30,808 bases of DNA from JBGQDM01 sp041495845 (lineage in GTDB: Bacteria > Acidobacteriota > Terriglobia > Terriglobales > Acidobacteriaceae): contig JBGQDM010000034.1 of the NCBI GenBank assembly GCA_041495845.1, positions 1-30,808 on the forward strand, given 5' to 3'. The notes under the pieces are model-generated. The model did no database searches, was not told where the DNA came from, and was given only the letters and a program-made list of their open reading frames with translations. This document shows positions 1 through 8,321 of the stretch, piece by piece. The position numbers and the translations under genes are program-made. Numbering within the stretch: position 1 is the first letter of the stretch; each line of letters begins with the position of its first letter.

Positions 1-1
1 C

Positions 2-1675
2 CTGGTCAACTCCTGGTTCGCTGCCAAACGCCTGAACTCGGTGACCAAAATGTCCGCCAGCACCAACACCTTCCGCCACGGCGATTCGATTCCGCTAAGT
101 GTCTCGGTGAAACCCGCTTCGGGCACGGGCACACCCTCGGGCGAGTTCTCGCTGGCCACCGACAAGTTCGGCTCGCGTATGGGCGGCACGCTCATCAACG
201 GCGCCTTCTCCGGACCGGTGAACGACCTGCCCGGCGGCCTCTACACTTTGAGTGCGCGCTACGCGGGTGACGGTATGTTTGCCCCCAGTAGCTCCACTCC
301 GATCGCTGTCAATGTTGCCCCGGAGCCCTCGGTGGTCAACGTCCAGGGCTTCTACCTCAATCTCGCAAATGACCCTACCCCGCTCGATCAGCCGGTTTTT
401 TACGGTCAACCGGTGGGTCTGCAGGTGGACGTGCAGGGTCATTCCGGGGTTGGTCGCGCCACCGGCAAAGTGACCATTTTCCAGGACACGAAGCCAGTCG
501 GGACCTTCCCTCTGGCGGCGGGTGGCACCGGCTTCTATCCCGCCAATCCGCTCACCACGGACGGTCTGCTGGTGGGGCCACACCACATCACGGTAAAGTA
601 CGAGGGCGACAGCAGCTTCCAGCCCGCCTACTCCGCTCCCCTCTTCGTGTCGGTGACAAAAGGCCACTCCGCAACCCGTAGTGTCGCTATGCCGTTCGAT
701 GTGGCTGAAGGCCAGACAGTCAAGGTTTACGCCATGGTCTCGGCTCTTGACGCGGCCGCCTCCACGAACGCCGGCGGTTTGGTTCCCGGACTCGTTTCCC
801 CCACCGGGACCATGCAGATTTACGACAAGGGCAAGCCGTTGAGCGGCAAGCTCCCGCTGCAACTGAATGGATACTTCGGCAGCGGCGTACCACAGGTGGC
901 CTTCAACACCAGCCTGACCGGAACTGGCACGCACGAACTCAGCGTCGCTTATTCCGGTGACTCCAACTGGCAGGCCCGCCCGCCGGCCCTGGGACCCTTC
1001 AGCGGCCCCGCCTTCGTCAACGTTACCCCCAAGCCCAAGAATCCCCCAGTACTGACGCTGCAGCAGACGCCCTCCACCCTGCACGTTGGCCAGTCCGCCA
1101 ACTACGTGATCACCGTGCGTCCGGCCACCCCGGGCGGCCCCATGCCCACCGGGGATGTATCCGTCCCCAGCATCTTCCTCAACGATGGCGCCAGCCCCAC
1201 TGCCACCCTGGTCAACGGAAACGCCACCTTCGTCGTGCCCTGGTTCTTTTCCGGCCAGCAGATCCTCTATGTCCAGTACTTGGGCGACGCCCACTATTCC
1301 GGCGTGACCAGCGCACCGGTGAAGATCTTCGTCAATCCTGCGACCCCGACGATCGTTCTCACCACCCCCTTCACCACCCTGAAAGCTGGCACCCAGACCA
1401 GCTTCACGCTTACTTTACCGGGCACTTCAGCCAACCCGAACATCCAGGATCCGGTCTGGGAGGGTGGGCAAGGAATTTTCTTCGACTCGGTGAACGGCGG
1501 TGCTCCGCATGCACTCACCGCACCGATACAATTCGACTACGGTCAGGCCAATGTACCGATCCTGACCGTGCCGGTGTTCCTCGGTCCGGGAACGCACGTC
1601 ATCACGGGACGCTTCCTCGGCACCCTAGAATGGGCGCCGGTGACGTCGAGTCCGGTGAGCGTGGTGGTGCAGTAG
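2..1675 (+). CDS. Secreted Ig-like-repeat protein, 5' partial
   Basis: The reading frame is already open at base 2, so the gene begins upstream of the window; a GTG at 41 is internal to a repeat and is unlikely to be the start. The visible part is about 557 residues of bacterial Ig-like (Big_3/Big_5-type) beta domains. At least five repeats can be recognised by their closing strands, for example ARYAGDGMFAPS, VKYEGDSSFQPAYS, VAYSGDSNWQARPP and VQYLGDAHYSGVTS, each followed by a short V-x-V strand. Proteins built this way are usually exported and act in adhesion or at the cell surface. No catalytic domain is seen in this portion. The substrate or partner cannot be read from the sequence. An intrinsic terminator follows the TAG stop. 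Confidence 0.85.
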   Translation: MVNSWFAAKRLNSVTKMSASTNTFRHGDSIPLSVSVKPASGTGTPSGEFSLATDKFGSRMGGTLINGAFSGPVNDLPGGLYTLSARYAGDGMFAPSSSTPIAVNVAPEPSVVNVQGFYLNLANDPTPLDQPVFYGQPVGLQVDVQGHSGVGRATGKVTIFQDTKPVGTFPLAAGGTGFYPANPLTTDGLLVGPHHITVKYEGDSSFQPAYSAPLFVSVTKGHSATRSVAMPFDVAEGQTVKVYAMVSALDAAASTNAGGLVPGLVSPTGTMQIYDKGKPLSGKLPLQLNGYFGSGVPQVAFNTSLTGTGTHELSVAYSGDSNWQARPPALGPFSGPAFVNVTPKPKNPPVLTLQQTPSTLHVGQSANYVITVRPATPGGPMPTGDVSVPSIFLNDGASPTATLVNGNATFVVPWFFSGQQILYVQYLGDAHYSGVTSAPVKIFVNPATPTIVLTTPFTTLKAGTQTSFTLTLPGTSANPNIQDPVWEGGQGIFFDSVNGGAPHALTAPIQFDYGQANVPILTVPVFLGPGTHVITGRFLGTLEWAPVTSSPVSVVVQ

Positions 1676-1700
1676 GCAAAACCAAAACGCAGCCCCCCGG

Positions 1701-1730
1701 GGGCGGAGGCTAATCCCTCCGCCCTTTTTT
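1701..1730 (+). terminator. Intrinsic terminator after the Ig-repeat gene
   Basis: A perfect 9-bp GC-rich stem (GGGCGGAGG at 1701-1709, CCTCCGCCC at 1716-1724) with a 6-nt loop is followed directly by six T. It lies 25 bp after the stop codon and isolates the Ig-repeat gene from the next one. Confidence 0.9.
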
Positions 1731-1785
1731 CTTGGATCCGGATTTTGACGGTTCGGAATTTCGCTCAACTCTTTTCAGCTGACCG

Positions 1786-1816
1786 TTTACACAGCCTACC
1801 CCGATGGGGTTACAAT
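1786..1816 (+). promoter_or_regulatory. Candidate sigma-70 promoter and long leader of the anchor-D gene
   Basis: TTTACA (1786-1791) and TACAAT (1811-1816) are separated by 19 bp, longer than optimal. Transcription from here would leave a leader of about 200 nt before the start at 2025. The rest of the 1676-2024 gap holds the terminator and this leader. The leader can form small hairpins (AAACCC 1818-1823 with GGGTTT 1835-1840; CCGC with GCGG around 1841-1856). I do not recognise a known riboswitch in it. Confidence 0.35.
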
Positions 1817-2024
1817 CAAACCCTTGCGGGTCACGGGTTTCCGCTTCGCCAGGCGGGCACCCACCGTTTGTCGGCCACCTCGTCTGCGACCCTGCGGTCA
1901 TGTCCATTGGGTGTTTTCCGGCGCGCCTTCCCTCGCCGTCGTGGGAGTAACGTGCCTTTCAGATTGCGAGATGTACTTCTCAGACCTGTTCGCCGCGGGC
2001 CTGACCGGAAACACTGGAGTGGTG

Positions 2025-3275
2025 ATGTCCCCCTCGCGCCTCATCACGAAGCGGTTGGCTGCGCTGGCGATTGCCCTCGCGTTCAGCCCCCAGTTACATG
2101 CCACCGGCACTTTGGTATGTAAACCTCCCGCACTCTGGTTTGGCGCGGTCCCGGTGGGAGCAACCAAGAGCGTGCCCATCCTGCTCATGAATACGGGAAC
2201 GACCACCATGACCGTGTGGGGCCTGACGAACCAAGCTGCGGCATTCACTGCTTCGTTTCCTCTGCCGCTGCGCCTGGCGCCGGGTCAGAGCGTGCCCGTG
2301 CAGATTTCTTATCATCCCGGCAGCGCTGCATATTCCGAGGGCCGCTTCATCTTTACCAACAACGGTCGCAACCCCAGCGTGCCCTTTAGGGTTCATGGAA
2401 CCGGCGCCTCCGGGCTGGCGGCCAATCCGGCCAGGGAGATTTTTGACAGCGTTAAAATTGGGAGCCAGCAACAGCAGCGCTTGACCCTGGTCAATGCCAG
2501 CGCCGCCGATGTGACGCTGTCGAGCGTGGCGGTCAGCGGCGCCGGATTCTCCCAGTCCGGGATCCAGCCTCCGCTTACCCTGGCGGCGGGACAGAGTGCG
2601 ACTTTCCAGGTGCTTTTCGCACCGACTCTGGCAGGCCCAGCCAGCGGAAGTCTGGTCGTGACGTCGAACGCCCATAATCAGACACTCCGCGTACCGCTTT
2701 CCGGCAGTACCACCGCCCTCGGCCTCCTCCAGGTCACGCCGGCTACGTTGAGTTTTGGCAGCGTCGCCCTGGGAAGCACAAAGACGCTGACAACAACTCT
2801 CAGCGCCAGCGGCGCAACCGTCGTGGTCACCGCCGCAACCTTCAACAGTTCGGAGTTTTTGCTCACCGGAGTGACTTTCCCGGCGATCATTCCCGCGGGC
2901 CAGCGTTTGCCGATTGTTATCCGGTTCGCGCCTCGGGCCGCCGGTGCTGCTTCCGCCCGCGTTGCCTTTATCGGCGACGCGGCCAATGGCCCGCTCGTCG
3001 CCAACCTGGCGGGCACAGGCCTAAGCCCGGTCGCGCATCAAGTAAGTCTCTCCTGGGATCCCACATCGCCCGCCGTGGGCTACAACGTCTATCGCGGAAC
3101 GGCTTCCGGTGGCCCCTATGCGCTCTTGAACTCGGTCCCAGACCCGGCAACCGCGTTTGTCGATACCAACGTGGCTGGCGGAGCAACTTACTACTACGTT
3201 GCCACCGCCCTCGATTCCGCCGGAGTCGAGAGCAACTATTCCAAGGAAGTGCGTGTCGCCGTACCCGCGCCCTAG
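2025..3275 (+). CDS. Secreted choice-of-anchor-D (ASH) / fibronectin III protein
   Basis: A 416-residue exported protein. The chosen ATG at 2025 sits behind CTGGAG and opens a signal peptide (MSPSRLITKR, then a hydrophobic stretch ending near LHA, about residue 27). Upstream in-frame codons exist but give an arginine-rich, non-signal N-terminus. Three ASPM-SPD2-Hydin-like beta domains follow, visible as repeats of the strand pattern WFGAVPVGATKS, IFDSVKIGSQQQ and SFGSVALGSTKT. A C-terminal fibronectin type III domain (VSLSWDPTSPAVGYNVYRG to the VESNYSKEV strand) ends the protein. Such proteins are abundant in Acidobacteriota and are thought to act at the cell surface; no specific ligand can be inferred. 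The stop overlaps the stop of the convergent Rieske gene through a shared CTAG. Confidence 0.85.
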   Translation: MSPSRLITKRLAALAIALAFSPQLHATGTLVCKPPALWFGAVPVGATKSVPILLMNTGTTTMTVWGLTNQAAAFTASFPLPLRLAPGQSVPVQISYHPGSAAYSEGRFIFTNNGRNPSVPFRVHGTGASGLAANPAREIFDSVKIGSQQQQRLTLVNASAADVTLSSVAVSGAGFSQSGIQPPLTLAAGQSATFQVLFAPTLAGPASGSLVVTSNAHNQTLRVPLSGSTTALGLLQVTPATLSFGSVALGSTKTLTTTLSASGATVVVTAATFNSSEFLLTGVTFPAIIPAGQRLPIVIRFAPRAAGAASARVAFIGDAANGPLVANLAGTGLSPVAHQVSLSWDPTSPAVGYNVYRGTASGGPYALLNSVPDPATAFVDTNVAGGATYYYVATALDSAGVESNYSKEVRVAVPAP

Positions 3276-4387
3276 TCTTTCGTCTTCTCTCGCTCCAAAA
3301 CCATCCGGTCAAATGCTTTGGGTAGCCCTTCCCGCGGTGAAAAGGGACCGGGCGTGTAGGCGCGCGAGCTGATTCCTTTCTGCGACAGTTCGGAAATACC
3401 CCAGTCTTCGCGGTTGGTCGCATCCCAAAATTCGACGACGTCGCTCGCGGTGAACCCGGGTTTCGCCAGTTCCTCCGGATGGAAGTGCCACTCGCAGATG
3501 ACCTCCGTCCGATCCACCGACCGCGGCCAGAGCGTATGCGTCATGACGTAGTCCGGATGCAGGCTGAGAAACAAGTTGGGGAAGACCGAATAATAAAGGA
3601 CCTGCTTCCGTTGCGCGTCGTTCAGGCCGGGTAAGTAATCGCGGCGGCGCTTGCCGTCCGTGCTCATGGTCTGCGCGTCGCCGCGGAACTCCATCGCTCC
3701 ACCGATGTAGGCCGGGTGCGGCACGTCGTTCTCTCCGCTCAAGTAATCAGAAATCCGGCTCAACGCCGGATGCAGCACCGGACAGTGCAGGCACTCGTTG
3801 TAATTTGTGATGATGAGCTTCCAGTTCGCCCGGACTTCGTAGGCGCTGCGATGGTGAAAGCGCAGTTCCGACATGCGCCAGGGCGCGAACTTCTCCGCCA
3901 GGCCAGCTAATTGCGTTTCGAGGGGCTGTGGATTGGCCGCAAGATTCATGAAGACGTGACCTTCCCATTCTCCAACGGGCACGGCGTGCAGCGGATATTC
4001 CTCGCGCCGGAAAGTCGGATCATCCATATGCGGCGCACCCAGCAGCTTTCCGTCCAGACCGTAACTCCAGCCGTGGTACGGGCATTGGATGCGGCCAGGA
4101 AATTTCCCCCGCTCTACGCTGCATATGCGCGTGCCACGATGCCGGCAGACGTTGTAATGGGCGCGCAGCGCACCCACATTGTCCCGCGTGATGATGATGC
4201 TTTCATCCGCGACTTCACGCACAAAATAGTCACCCGCGGCTGCAACCTGCTCGCTCCGCCCGGCGCACACCCACATCCCGCAGAAGAAAGTTTCCATCTC
4301 CTGCCGGAACACCTCCGGATCGGTGTAGTAACGCGCGGGCAAGGTTCTCTGGCCGGCAAACGACGACGGGTTCACGGTCACACTCAT
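3272..4387 (-). CDS. Rieske non-heme iron oxygenase, quaternary-amine (CntA/GbcA/YeaW) type
   Basis: A 371-residue Rieske oxygenase alpha subunit, the usual length for the carnitine/betaine/stachydrine group. The start at 4387 has GGAG seven bases upstream; an extension to 4486 is open but lacks a family-like N-terminus. The Rieske cluster ligands are C81-x-H83 and C102-x-x-H105 (CRHRG, QCPYHGW). The mononuclear iron site is NECLHCPVLHP with H201 and H206, plus D322 in FWDATNREDW. E198 replaces the usual bridging Asp, which is characteristic of the trimeric quaternary-ammonium oxygenases. The family removes N-methyl groups or cleaves C-N bonds of betaine- or carnitine-like substrates with O2 and a separate ferredoxin reductase, which is not in the window. 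It is divergent from a corrinoid methyltransferase pair, which supports a methylated-amine substrate. The exact substrate is not determinable. Confidence 0.9.
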   Translation of the reverse strand: MSVTVNPSSFAGQRTLPARYYTDPEVFRQEMETFFCGMWVCAGRSEQVAAAGDYFVREVADESIIITRDNVGALRAHYNVCRHRGTRICSVERGKFPGRIQCPYHGWSYGLDGKLLGAPHMDDPTFRREEYPLHAVPVGEWEGHVFMNLAANPQPLETQLAGLAEKFAPWRMSELRFHHRSAYEVRANWKLIITNYNECLHCPVLHPALSRISDYLSGENDVPHPAYIGGAMEFRGDAQTMSTDGKRRRDYLPGLNDAQRKQVLYYSVFPNLFLSLHPDYVMTHTLWPRSVDRTEVICEWHFHPEELAKPGFTASDVVEFWDATNREDWGISELSQKGISSRAYTPGPFSPREGLPKAFDRMVLEREKTKD

Positions 4388-4520
4388 GGGAACGCTCCGA
4401 ATCCCGTCATCTTCCTTGATTCGGCGCGGCTTTGCAACGCGGCGGTTGCGACCGGCGGTCAGAGTCTTCGACGTGACGGTCATCACCGCAGCCTGTGTCA
4501 GTCTCCGGTAGGCTCAGCTT

Positions 4521-5171
4521 GTGACCAACGAGGACGCTCTCCAGGCCATGCGCCAAAGCATCGTGGACGGCACGCCGGAGCGGGCGGCGGAGCTTGCGCA
4601 ACTGGCGCTACAAGATGGCATCGCTCCGCTGGACGCGATCAATCAGGGCTACGTTCCCGGCATGCACCACGTGGGGGAACAATTCGCGCAACGCACCATG
4701 TTCCTGCCCGACATGCTGGCCTCGGCCGAAGCCATGAAAGCAGCCATGTCGGTACTGGAACCGGAACTCAAGAAGAACGGGGAAGAGCGCCCCTTCCTGG
4801 GTACGGTTGTGCTCGGAACGGTTCAGGGTGACATTCATGAAATCGGCAAAGCCCTGGTGGGCACGCTCCTGCAGGCGAACGGCTTCCGCGTAGTAGACCT
4901 TGGGGTGGACGTCTCCGCGGAGAAATTTGTTGCCCAAGCGCGTGCCCTGAACGCCAGCGTCGTCGGTTGCTCGGCGCTGCTGACCACCACCATGAAATAC
5001 CAGAAATCCGTCATTGAGACGCTGGAGCGGGAAGGCTTGCGGCCGCGGATAAAAGTGATTGTGGGCGGCGCCCCAGTCACGCGCCAATGGTCCGAAGAAA
5101 TCGGCGCTGACGGTTTCAGCAAAGATGCAGTTTCCGCGGTCGCATTAGTCAAAACTCTCCTGGCAAAATAG
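4521..5171 (+). CDS. Corrinoid (B12-binding) methyl-carrier protein, MtgC/MttC-like
   Basis: A 216-residue protein with the two-part layout of methyltransferase corrinoid proteins. Residues 1-90 form the helical cap domain (B12-binding_2). From about residue 92 comes the Rossmann-like B12 domain with D104-x-H106-x-x-G109 (GDIHEIGK), where H106 is the lower cobalt ligand, followed by the conserved GCSALLTTTM and VIVGGAPVT loops. It would carry a methyl group from the partner methyltransferase encoded 15 bp downstream to a tetrahydrofolate methyltransferase. No such second methyltransferase and no RamA-type corrinoid activator are in the window. The GTG start at 4521 gives the family N-terminus; a weak TAGG lies 8-10 bp before it. 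It is divergent from the Rieske oxygenase, with a 133-bp gap in which I see no convincing promoter. Confidence 0.9.
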   Translation: MTNEDALQAMRQSIVDGTPERAAELAQLALQDGIAPLDAINQGYVPGMHHVGEQFAQRTMFLPDMLASAEAMKAAMSVLEPELKKNGEERPFLGTVVLGTVQGDIHEIGKALVGTLLQANGFRVVDLGVDVSAEKFVAQARALNASVVGCSALLTTTMKYQKSVIETLEREGLRPRIKVIVGGAPVTRQWSEEIGADGFSKDAVSAVALVKTLLAK

Positions 5172-5186
5172 CTCATCCCAAACCCG

Positions 5187-6632
5187 ATGCGTCCTCGCCT
5201 TCAATTGCTCGAGCAACCTCTTCTGGACCGCATCCTGGGAGAGGCATTTGCCTTGCTGGAGCAGCCGGGCATTCGAGTCACGACACCCGCCGCCATCCAA
5301 CTACTGACGGCAGGCGGCTGCCGCGTCAAGGACGGCCTCGCGCAAATTCCGGAGGCGGTGGCGCGTCGCGCCCTCGCCTCTGCACCCCACGAATTTTTCC
5401 TTTACTCGCGCTCGGGGGAGCCGAGGGTGCACTACGGCGGCGACCACGTTCACTTCGACCCCGGTTCTTCCTGCCTGAACGTGCTCGACCCAGATACTTT
5501 GCAACCTCGCCCGGCTCAGACAGCAGATCTGATCCGGCTGGTGCAAGTTGCGGAAATGCTGCCCGCCTATGCGGCGCAATCTACCGCCGTGGTTTGTGGC
5601 GATGCACCGAAGGAAATCGGAGACCTTTATCGCCTGTTCGTGGTCTTGCGGCATTCTGACAAGCCGGTGGTCACGGGTGCATTCTCTGCGCCAGGGCTGG
5701 CTCCGATGCTGGAATTGCTCGCACTCGACAGCGGCGGCGCAGACCAACTGCGCCAGCGGCCCCGAGCGGTGTTTGATGTGTGCCCTTCGCCGCCACTCAA
5801 CTGGTCCGACTTCGCCTGCCAGAACCTGATTGACCTGGCGCGAGCTGGAGTGCCAGCCGAAATTGTCTCCGTCCCCATGGCGGGCGCCACCGCACCGGTC
5901 ACGCTGGCCGGAGCCGTGGTCCAGCATGCGGCCGAATGTATCAGCGGGATCACGCTGCATCAACTGGCCGCGCCGGGAGCGCCGGTGGTGTGGGGAGGGG
6001 CGCCCACGATCTTCGACATGCGCACGGGCGGGGCGCCCATGGGAGCGATGGAAACCGCGATGCTCAACGCTGCCTGTTCGCAGGTCGGCAAGGCGCTGGG
6101 CCTTCCCACTCATGGATACCTGGTGGCCAGCGACTCCAAGCTGGTGGACGCGCAGGCGGGCATGGAAAGCGCGGCGTCGGCGGTGCTGGGCGCATTGGCG
6201 GGGATCAACATGATCTCCGGCGCGGGCATGCTCGAACTTCTGGCTACGCACAGTGCGGAAAAACTGGTGCTCGACGCGGAAGCCATCGGTTCCGCCCGCC
6301 GCCTGCTTCAGGGCATCGAAGCACGCACCGAGTCGCTGGCTGTGGCCATGTTCGCCGAAGCCGGAGCCTGTGGCGACTTCCTGCGATTGAAGCAAACCCG
6401 CGAACTTTTTCGGGTTGAGCAATACTTCCCTTCGGAAGTAATTGACCGAGGCGAGATTCTGCCCGATGGCGCGCCACGGCCTGACGCGTTCCAGCGTGCG
6501 CGGCAACGGGTGGACGACTTGGTTTCGTCCTATCAGCCGCCCACGCTGCCCGCCGAGCGAGGACGCGAGATGGAGGCGTTAGTGGGGCGGGCGATGGAGC
6601 CCTTCGGCGGTGGGGGCATCCCGAAGGGGTAG
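5187..6632 (+). CDS. Trimethylamine methyltransferase (MttB) family protein, non-pyrrolysine (MtgB-like)
   Basis: A 481-residue member of the MttB superfamily, recognised from NVLDPDTLQPRPA, the CPSPPLNWSD strand, the VSVPMAGATAPVTLAGA segment and the MISGAGMLELL region near the C-terminus. True trimethylamine methyltransferases carry pyrrolysine encoded by an in-frame TAG; this gene has none, so it belongs to the non-Pyl branch that includes glycine-betaine:corrinoid methyltransferases. Its partner corrinoid protein is encoded 15 bp upstream in the same direction. The expected reaction is transfer of one methyl from a betaine-type quaternary amine to Co(I) of that protein. The Shine-Dalgarno sequence is poor, so translation may be coupled to the upstream gene. 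A diverged copy of its 3' end lies about 1.5 kb downstream. Confidence 0.88.
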   Translation: MRPRLQLLEQPLLDRILGEAFALLEQPGIRVTTPAAIQLLTAGGCRVKDGLAQIPEAVARRALASAPHEFFLYSRSGEPRVHYGGDHVHFDPGSSCLNVLDPDTLQPRPAQTADLIRLVQVAEMLPAYAAQSTAVVCGDAPKEIGDLYRLFVVLRHSDKPVVTGAFSAPGLAPMLELLALDSGGADQLRQRPRAVFDVCPSPPLNWSDFACQNLIDLARAGVPAEIVSVPMAGATAPVTLAGAVVQHAAECISGITLHQLAAPGAPVVWGGAPTIFDMRTGGAPMGAMETAMLNAACSQVGKALGLPTHGYLVASDSKLVDAQAGMESAASAVLGALAGINMISGAGMLELLATHSAEKLVLDAEAIGSARRLLQGIEARTESLAVAMFAEAGACGDFLRLKQTRELFRVEQYFPSEVIDRGEILPDGAPRPDAFQRARQRVDDLVSSYQPPTLPAERGREMEALVGRAMEPFGGGGIPKG

Positions 6633-6666
6633 CGTTGGTCGCCATTACTACTAGTCCCAAACAACG

Positions 6667-7740
6667 CTAATGCATCGTCGCGGCGGAGGCCGGTGCGGCT
6701 TGTGGCGTAAGGAGCACCGCGCGAATAGGTGTGCCCTTTGTGTCCAGATCGAAAGCATTGGCAGCGATCTTGCCCACACCATTCACTCCCCTGGCTTCAA
6801 AGATCAGCCAGCGGGAACTCACCGGAACCAGATCATTCAAATTTTGCATGCCGCCTGCCGCCGTCCAGCGCATGGCAACTTCACCCTGCCCTGTGCTGGA
6901 GAAACCGGCCACCTCACCGGTTGAGCTAATTGCCGAGGCTCCGCTGGCGCCCCCGCCCGGCAGGGTGCCCAGGTCCTGTACCCCACCCTTGAGCAGGTGC
7001 GGCCAGAGGACAGCGCGCTGCATGCCGCCGTGGGCATTGTCATAGGCCACCTGGCCCACGATCTGGCCAAGATCATTGATGGCGTGGGCCTCAACCGAGC
7101 GAGCGCCCACTGGGCGCAGGAGCTTTCTCATCCCGAGGACAGGCGACCACAAGAAGGCGCCTCTCGGTCCACCAGGGACTTGTTCGAAAAGGCCTACGAC
7201 CTGACCCTTGTCGTTGACTCCTAACGCGAGACTGTCACCACCAAGAGAACCCAGATCTTGCATCCCTGTTTCCGGAGTCCAGAGGAAGGCATGGTTCCCG
7301 CCGGTCGCTGTGCTGGCGATACCCACGACCTGTCCGATGGAGTTAATCCCACGGGCGCAACTAACCGCACCACCTAACGTGCCCAGATCCTGCATGCCGT
7401 TGGCTTGTGTCCACAGAAAGGCGTGCAGCGAAACTCCTGGAAAGGAGGCGCAACCGACCACTTGCCCGCTGTCATTGATTCCCGTCCCAAACCCGTTAGG
7501 GTGCGAAGATCCGATATCCATGGTGCCCCCCGTCCGCGTCCATAAGAAAGCGTGATTGGCGCCGTCCAACCCCGAAATGGCCGATCCAACTATCTCGAGC
7601 TGATTGTTGATCCCCGAGGCTTCACTTGCATGCGTGCCCAGTGTGGCAATGGCACGCAGGCTGTATTGCTGCGCGAAGGTCTGGTAAGTCAGGGTTATGG
7701 TTACTCCGAGGAGAAGGACGATCCTGGATACTGCTTTCAT
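6667..7740 (-). CDS. Secreted HAF-repeat beta-propeller-like protein
   Basis: A 357-residue exported protein. The ATG at 7740 is preceded by GAGG at a 6-nt spacing and opens a signal peptide (MKAVSRIVLLLGVTITL to about AQ). An upstream TTG at 7752 is possible but has no ribosome site. The mature part is made of roughly seven repeats of the HAF type, with alternating HAFLWTxxxGMQDLG and GINxxGQVVG elements, e.g. HAFLWTPETGMQDLGSLGG and GVNDKGQVVG. These repeats are predicted to fold as beta blades; they are common in Acidobacteriota and Planctomycetes and no biochemical role is established for most. It is convergent with the mttB-like gene (34-bp gap). Confidence 0.9.
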   Translation of the reverse strand: MKAVSRIVLLLGVTITLTYQTFAQQYSLRAIATLGTHASEASGINNQLEIVGSAISGLDGANHAFLWTRTGGTMDIGSSHPNGFGTGINDSGQVVGCASFPGVSLHAFLWTQANGMQDLGTLGGAVSCARGINSIGQVVGIASTATGGNHAFLWTPETGMQDLGSLGGDSLALGVNDKGQVVGLFEQVPGGPRGAFLWSPVLGMRKLLRPVGARSVEAHAINDLGQIVGQVAYDNAHGGMQRAVLWPHLLKGGVQDLGTLPGGGASGASAISSTGEVAGFSSTGQGEVAMRWTAAGGMQNLNDLVPVSSRWLIFEARGVNGVGKIAANAFDLDTKGTPIRAVLLTPQAAPASAATMH

Positions 7741-7846
7741 ACGACACCTCAAGAAGTTGCGTCACCGACGGGGCGAGAACTCAGATTCCCCCTCGGTTGG
7801 TTCTGTCAAGCTGAAAGAAATTGCATAGTCGACCCAGCCGATCCTG

Positions 7847-8133
7847 TTAGTTCGCGTCCTTCAATTCGCACCAACTCCCGGGATTAGCCGTTAACGTCGC
7901 CCCATTTGTGATTGTGGCGGCCTGCACTTGGAAGGTGCCGAATGTGCCACCAACAGTGATCTGGCCAAGAAGAATGTAGCCATAAACTTGGCCGGTGCGA
8001 TTGCCGTAACGGGGCTACTCGTTGCCGCTGTTGCCAAAGGTTGTGGCCACGCCGTTTACAAACGTATTGGCGGAGAGGGGCACGTTGGCGCCCACCCAGA
8101 GGTTAGAAAATGAAGCACTCCCGTTCACCGTCT
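7847..8133 (-). pseudogene. Decayed reverse-strand coding fragment with an in-frame stop
   Basis: Read on the minus strand, the frame gives a protein-like Gly/Thr/Asn-rich stretch with the segments FSNLWVGANVPLSANTF and GVATTFGNSGNE, then an in-frame TAG (8015-8017), then GQVYGYILLGQITVGG and ITNGATLTANPGSW up to a TAA at 7847-7849. There is no start codon or ribosome site, and the upper end abuts the duplicated mttB-like tail. The composition resembles the C-terminus of a surface or fibre-type beta protein, but I do not recognise a family. I read it as a remnant. A chance open frame in non-coding DNA is the alternative. Confidence 0.4.
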
Positions 8134-8262
8134 GGCGCGTTCCAGCGCGCGAGAACGAGGGTAGAAGGGTTGCTGAAGTCTTACAGTCGGCCAACCCTAG
8201 CGGCTGAGCGCGAACGTGAGATGGAGGGGTTGGTGGGGCGGGCGATGAGCACGCCCCGATAA
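8110..8262 (+). pseudogene. 3' tail remnant of a second mttB-like gene
   Basis: A 50-codon frame on the plus strand encodes a peptide whose residues 9-46 (8134-8247) match the C-terminus of the mttB-family gene upstream (6483-6596) at 27 of 38 positions, including FQRAR, PTL and LVGRAM, and then end with a different tail and TAA. The DNA match is highest around GAGATGGAGG and GGGGCGGGCGATG. The rest of the paralogue is missing; upstream of 8134 the sequence becomes the unrelated reverse-strand remnant. It is therefore a truncated duplicate. Whether the 50-aa frame is translated from the ATG at 8110 is unknown. Confidence 0.7.
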
Positions 8263-8295
8263 AAGCGTTGCCGGACTTTCTGGACTATCTCGACA

Positions 8296-8301
8296 TATAA
8301 T
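8296..8301 (+). promoter_or_regulatory. -10 element of the TPR-redoxin gene
   Basis: A consensus TATAAT lies 21 bp before the chosen ATG (8322). At 17 bp upstream there is only a weak -35 (GGACTT, 8273-8278). Transcription would start near 8308, giving a leader that just accommodates the GGAGG at 8312-8316. Confidence 0.5.
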
Positions 8302-8321
8302 GTGAGGCCTTGGAGGTTGGG

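Noticed and set aside
95..1294. Long open frame on the minus strand opposite the Ig-repeat gene
   Set aside because: It mirrors the codon pattern of a clear plus-strand gene; no family motif, signal or ribosome site. Shadow of high third-position GC.
1811..2024. Possible c-di-GMP riboswitch in the leader of the anchor-D gene
   Set aside because: Such genes sometimes carry one, but the conserved GCAAACC and GACGCAAAGCC elements are absent; only unspecific hairpins are visible.
3272..3275. Stop codons of two convergent genes sharing CTAG
   Set aside because: A real overlap but a common result of dense gene packing; no regulatory meaning can be claimed.
5301..6506. 401-codon minus-strand frame within the mttB-like gene
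   Set aside because: Opposite a well-supported methyltransferase; composition (His/Arg/Gln-rich) is typical of an antisense shadow.
5187..6632. Pyrrolysine codon in the mttB-family gene
   Set aside because: No in-frame TAG interrupts the 481 codons, so it is the non-pyrrolysine type.
6631..6668. Inverted repeat AGCGTTG/CAACGCT flanking the mttB-HAF gap
   Set aside because: Seven bases with a 24-bp spacer and no T tract or transposase; can occur by chance.
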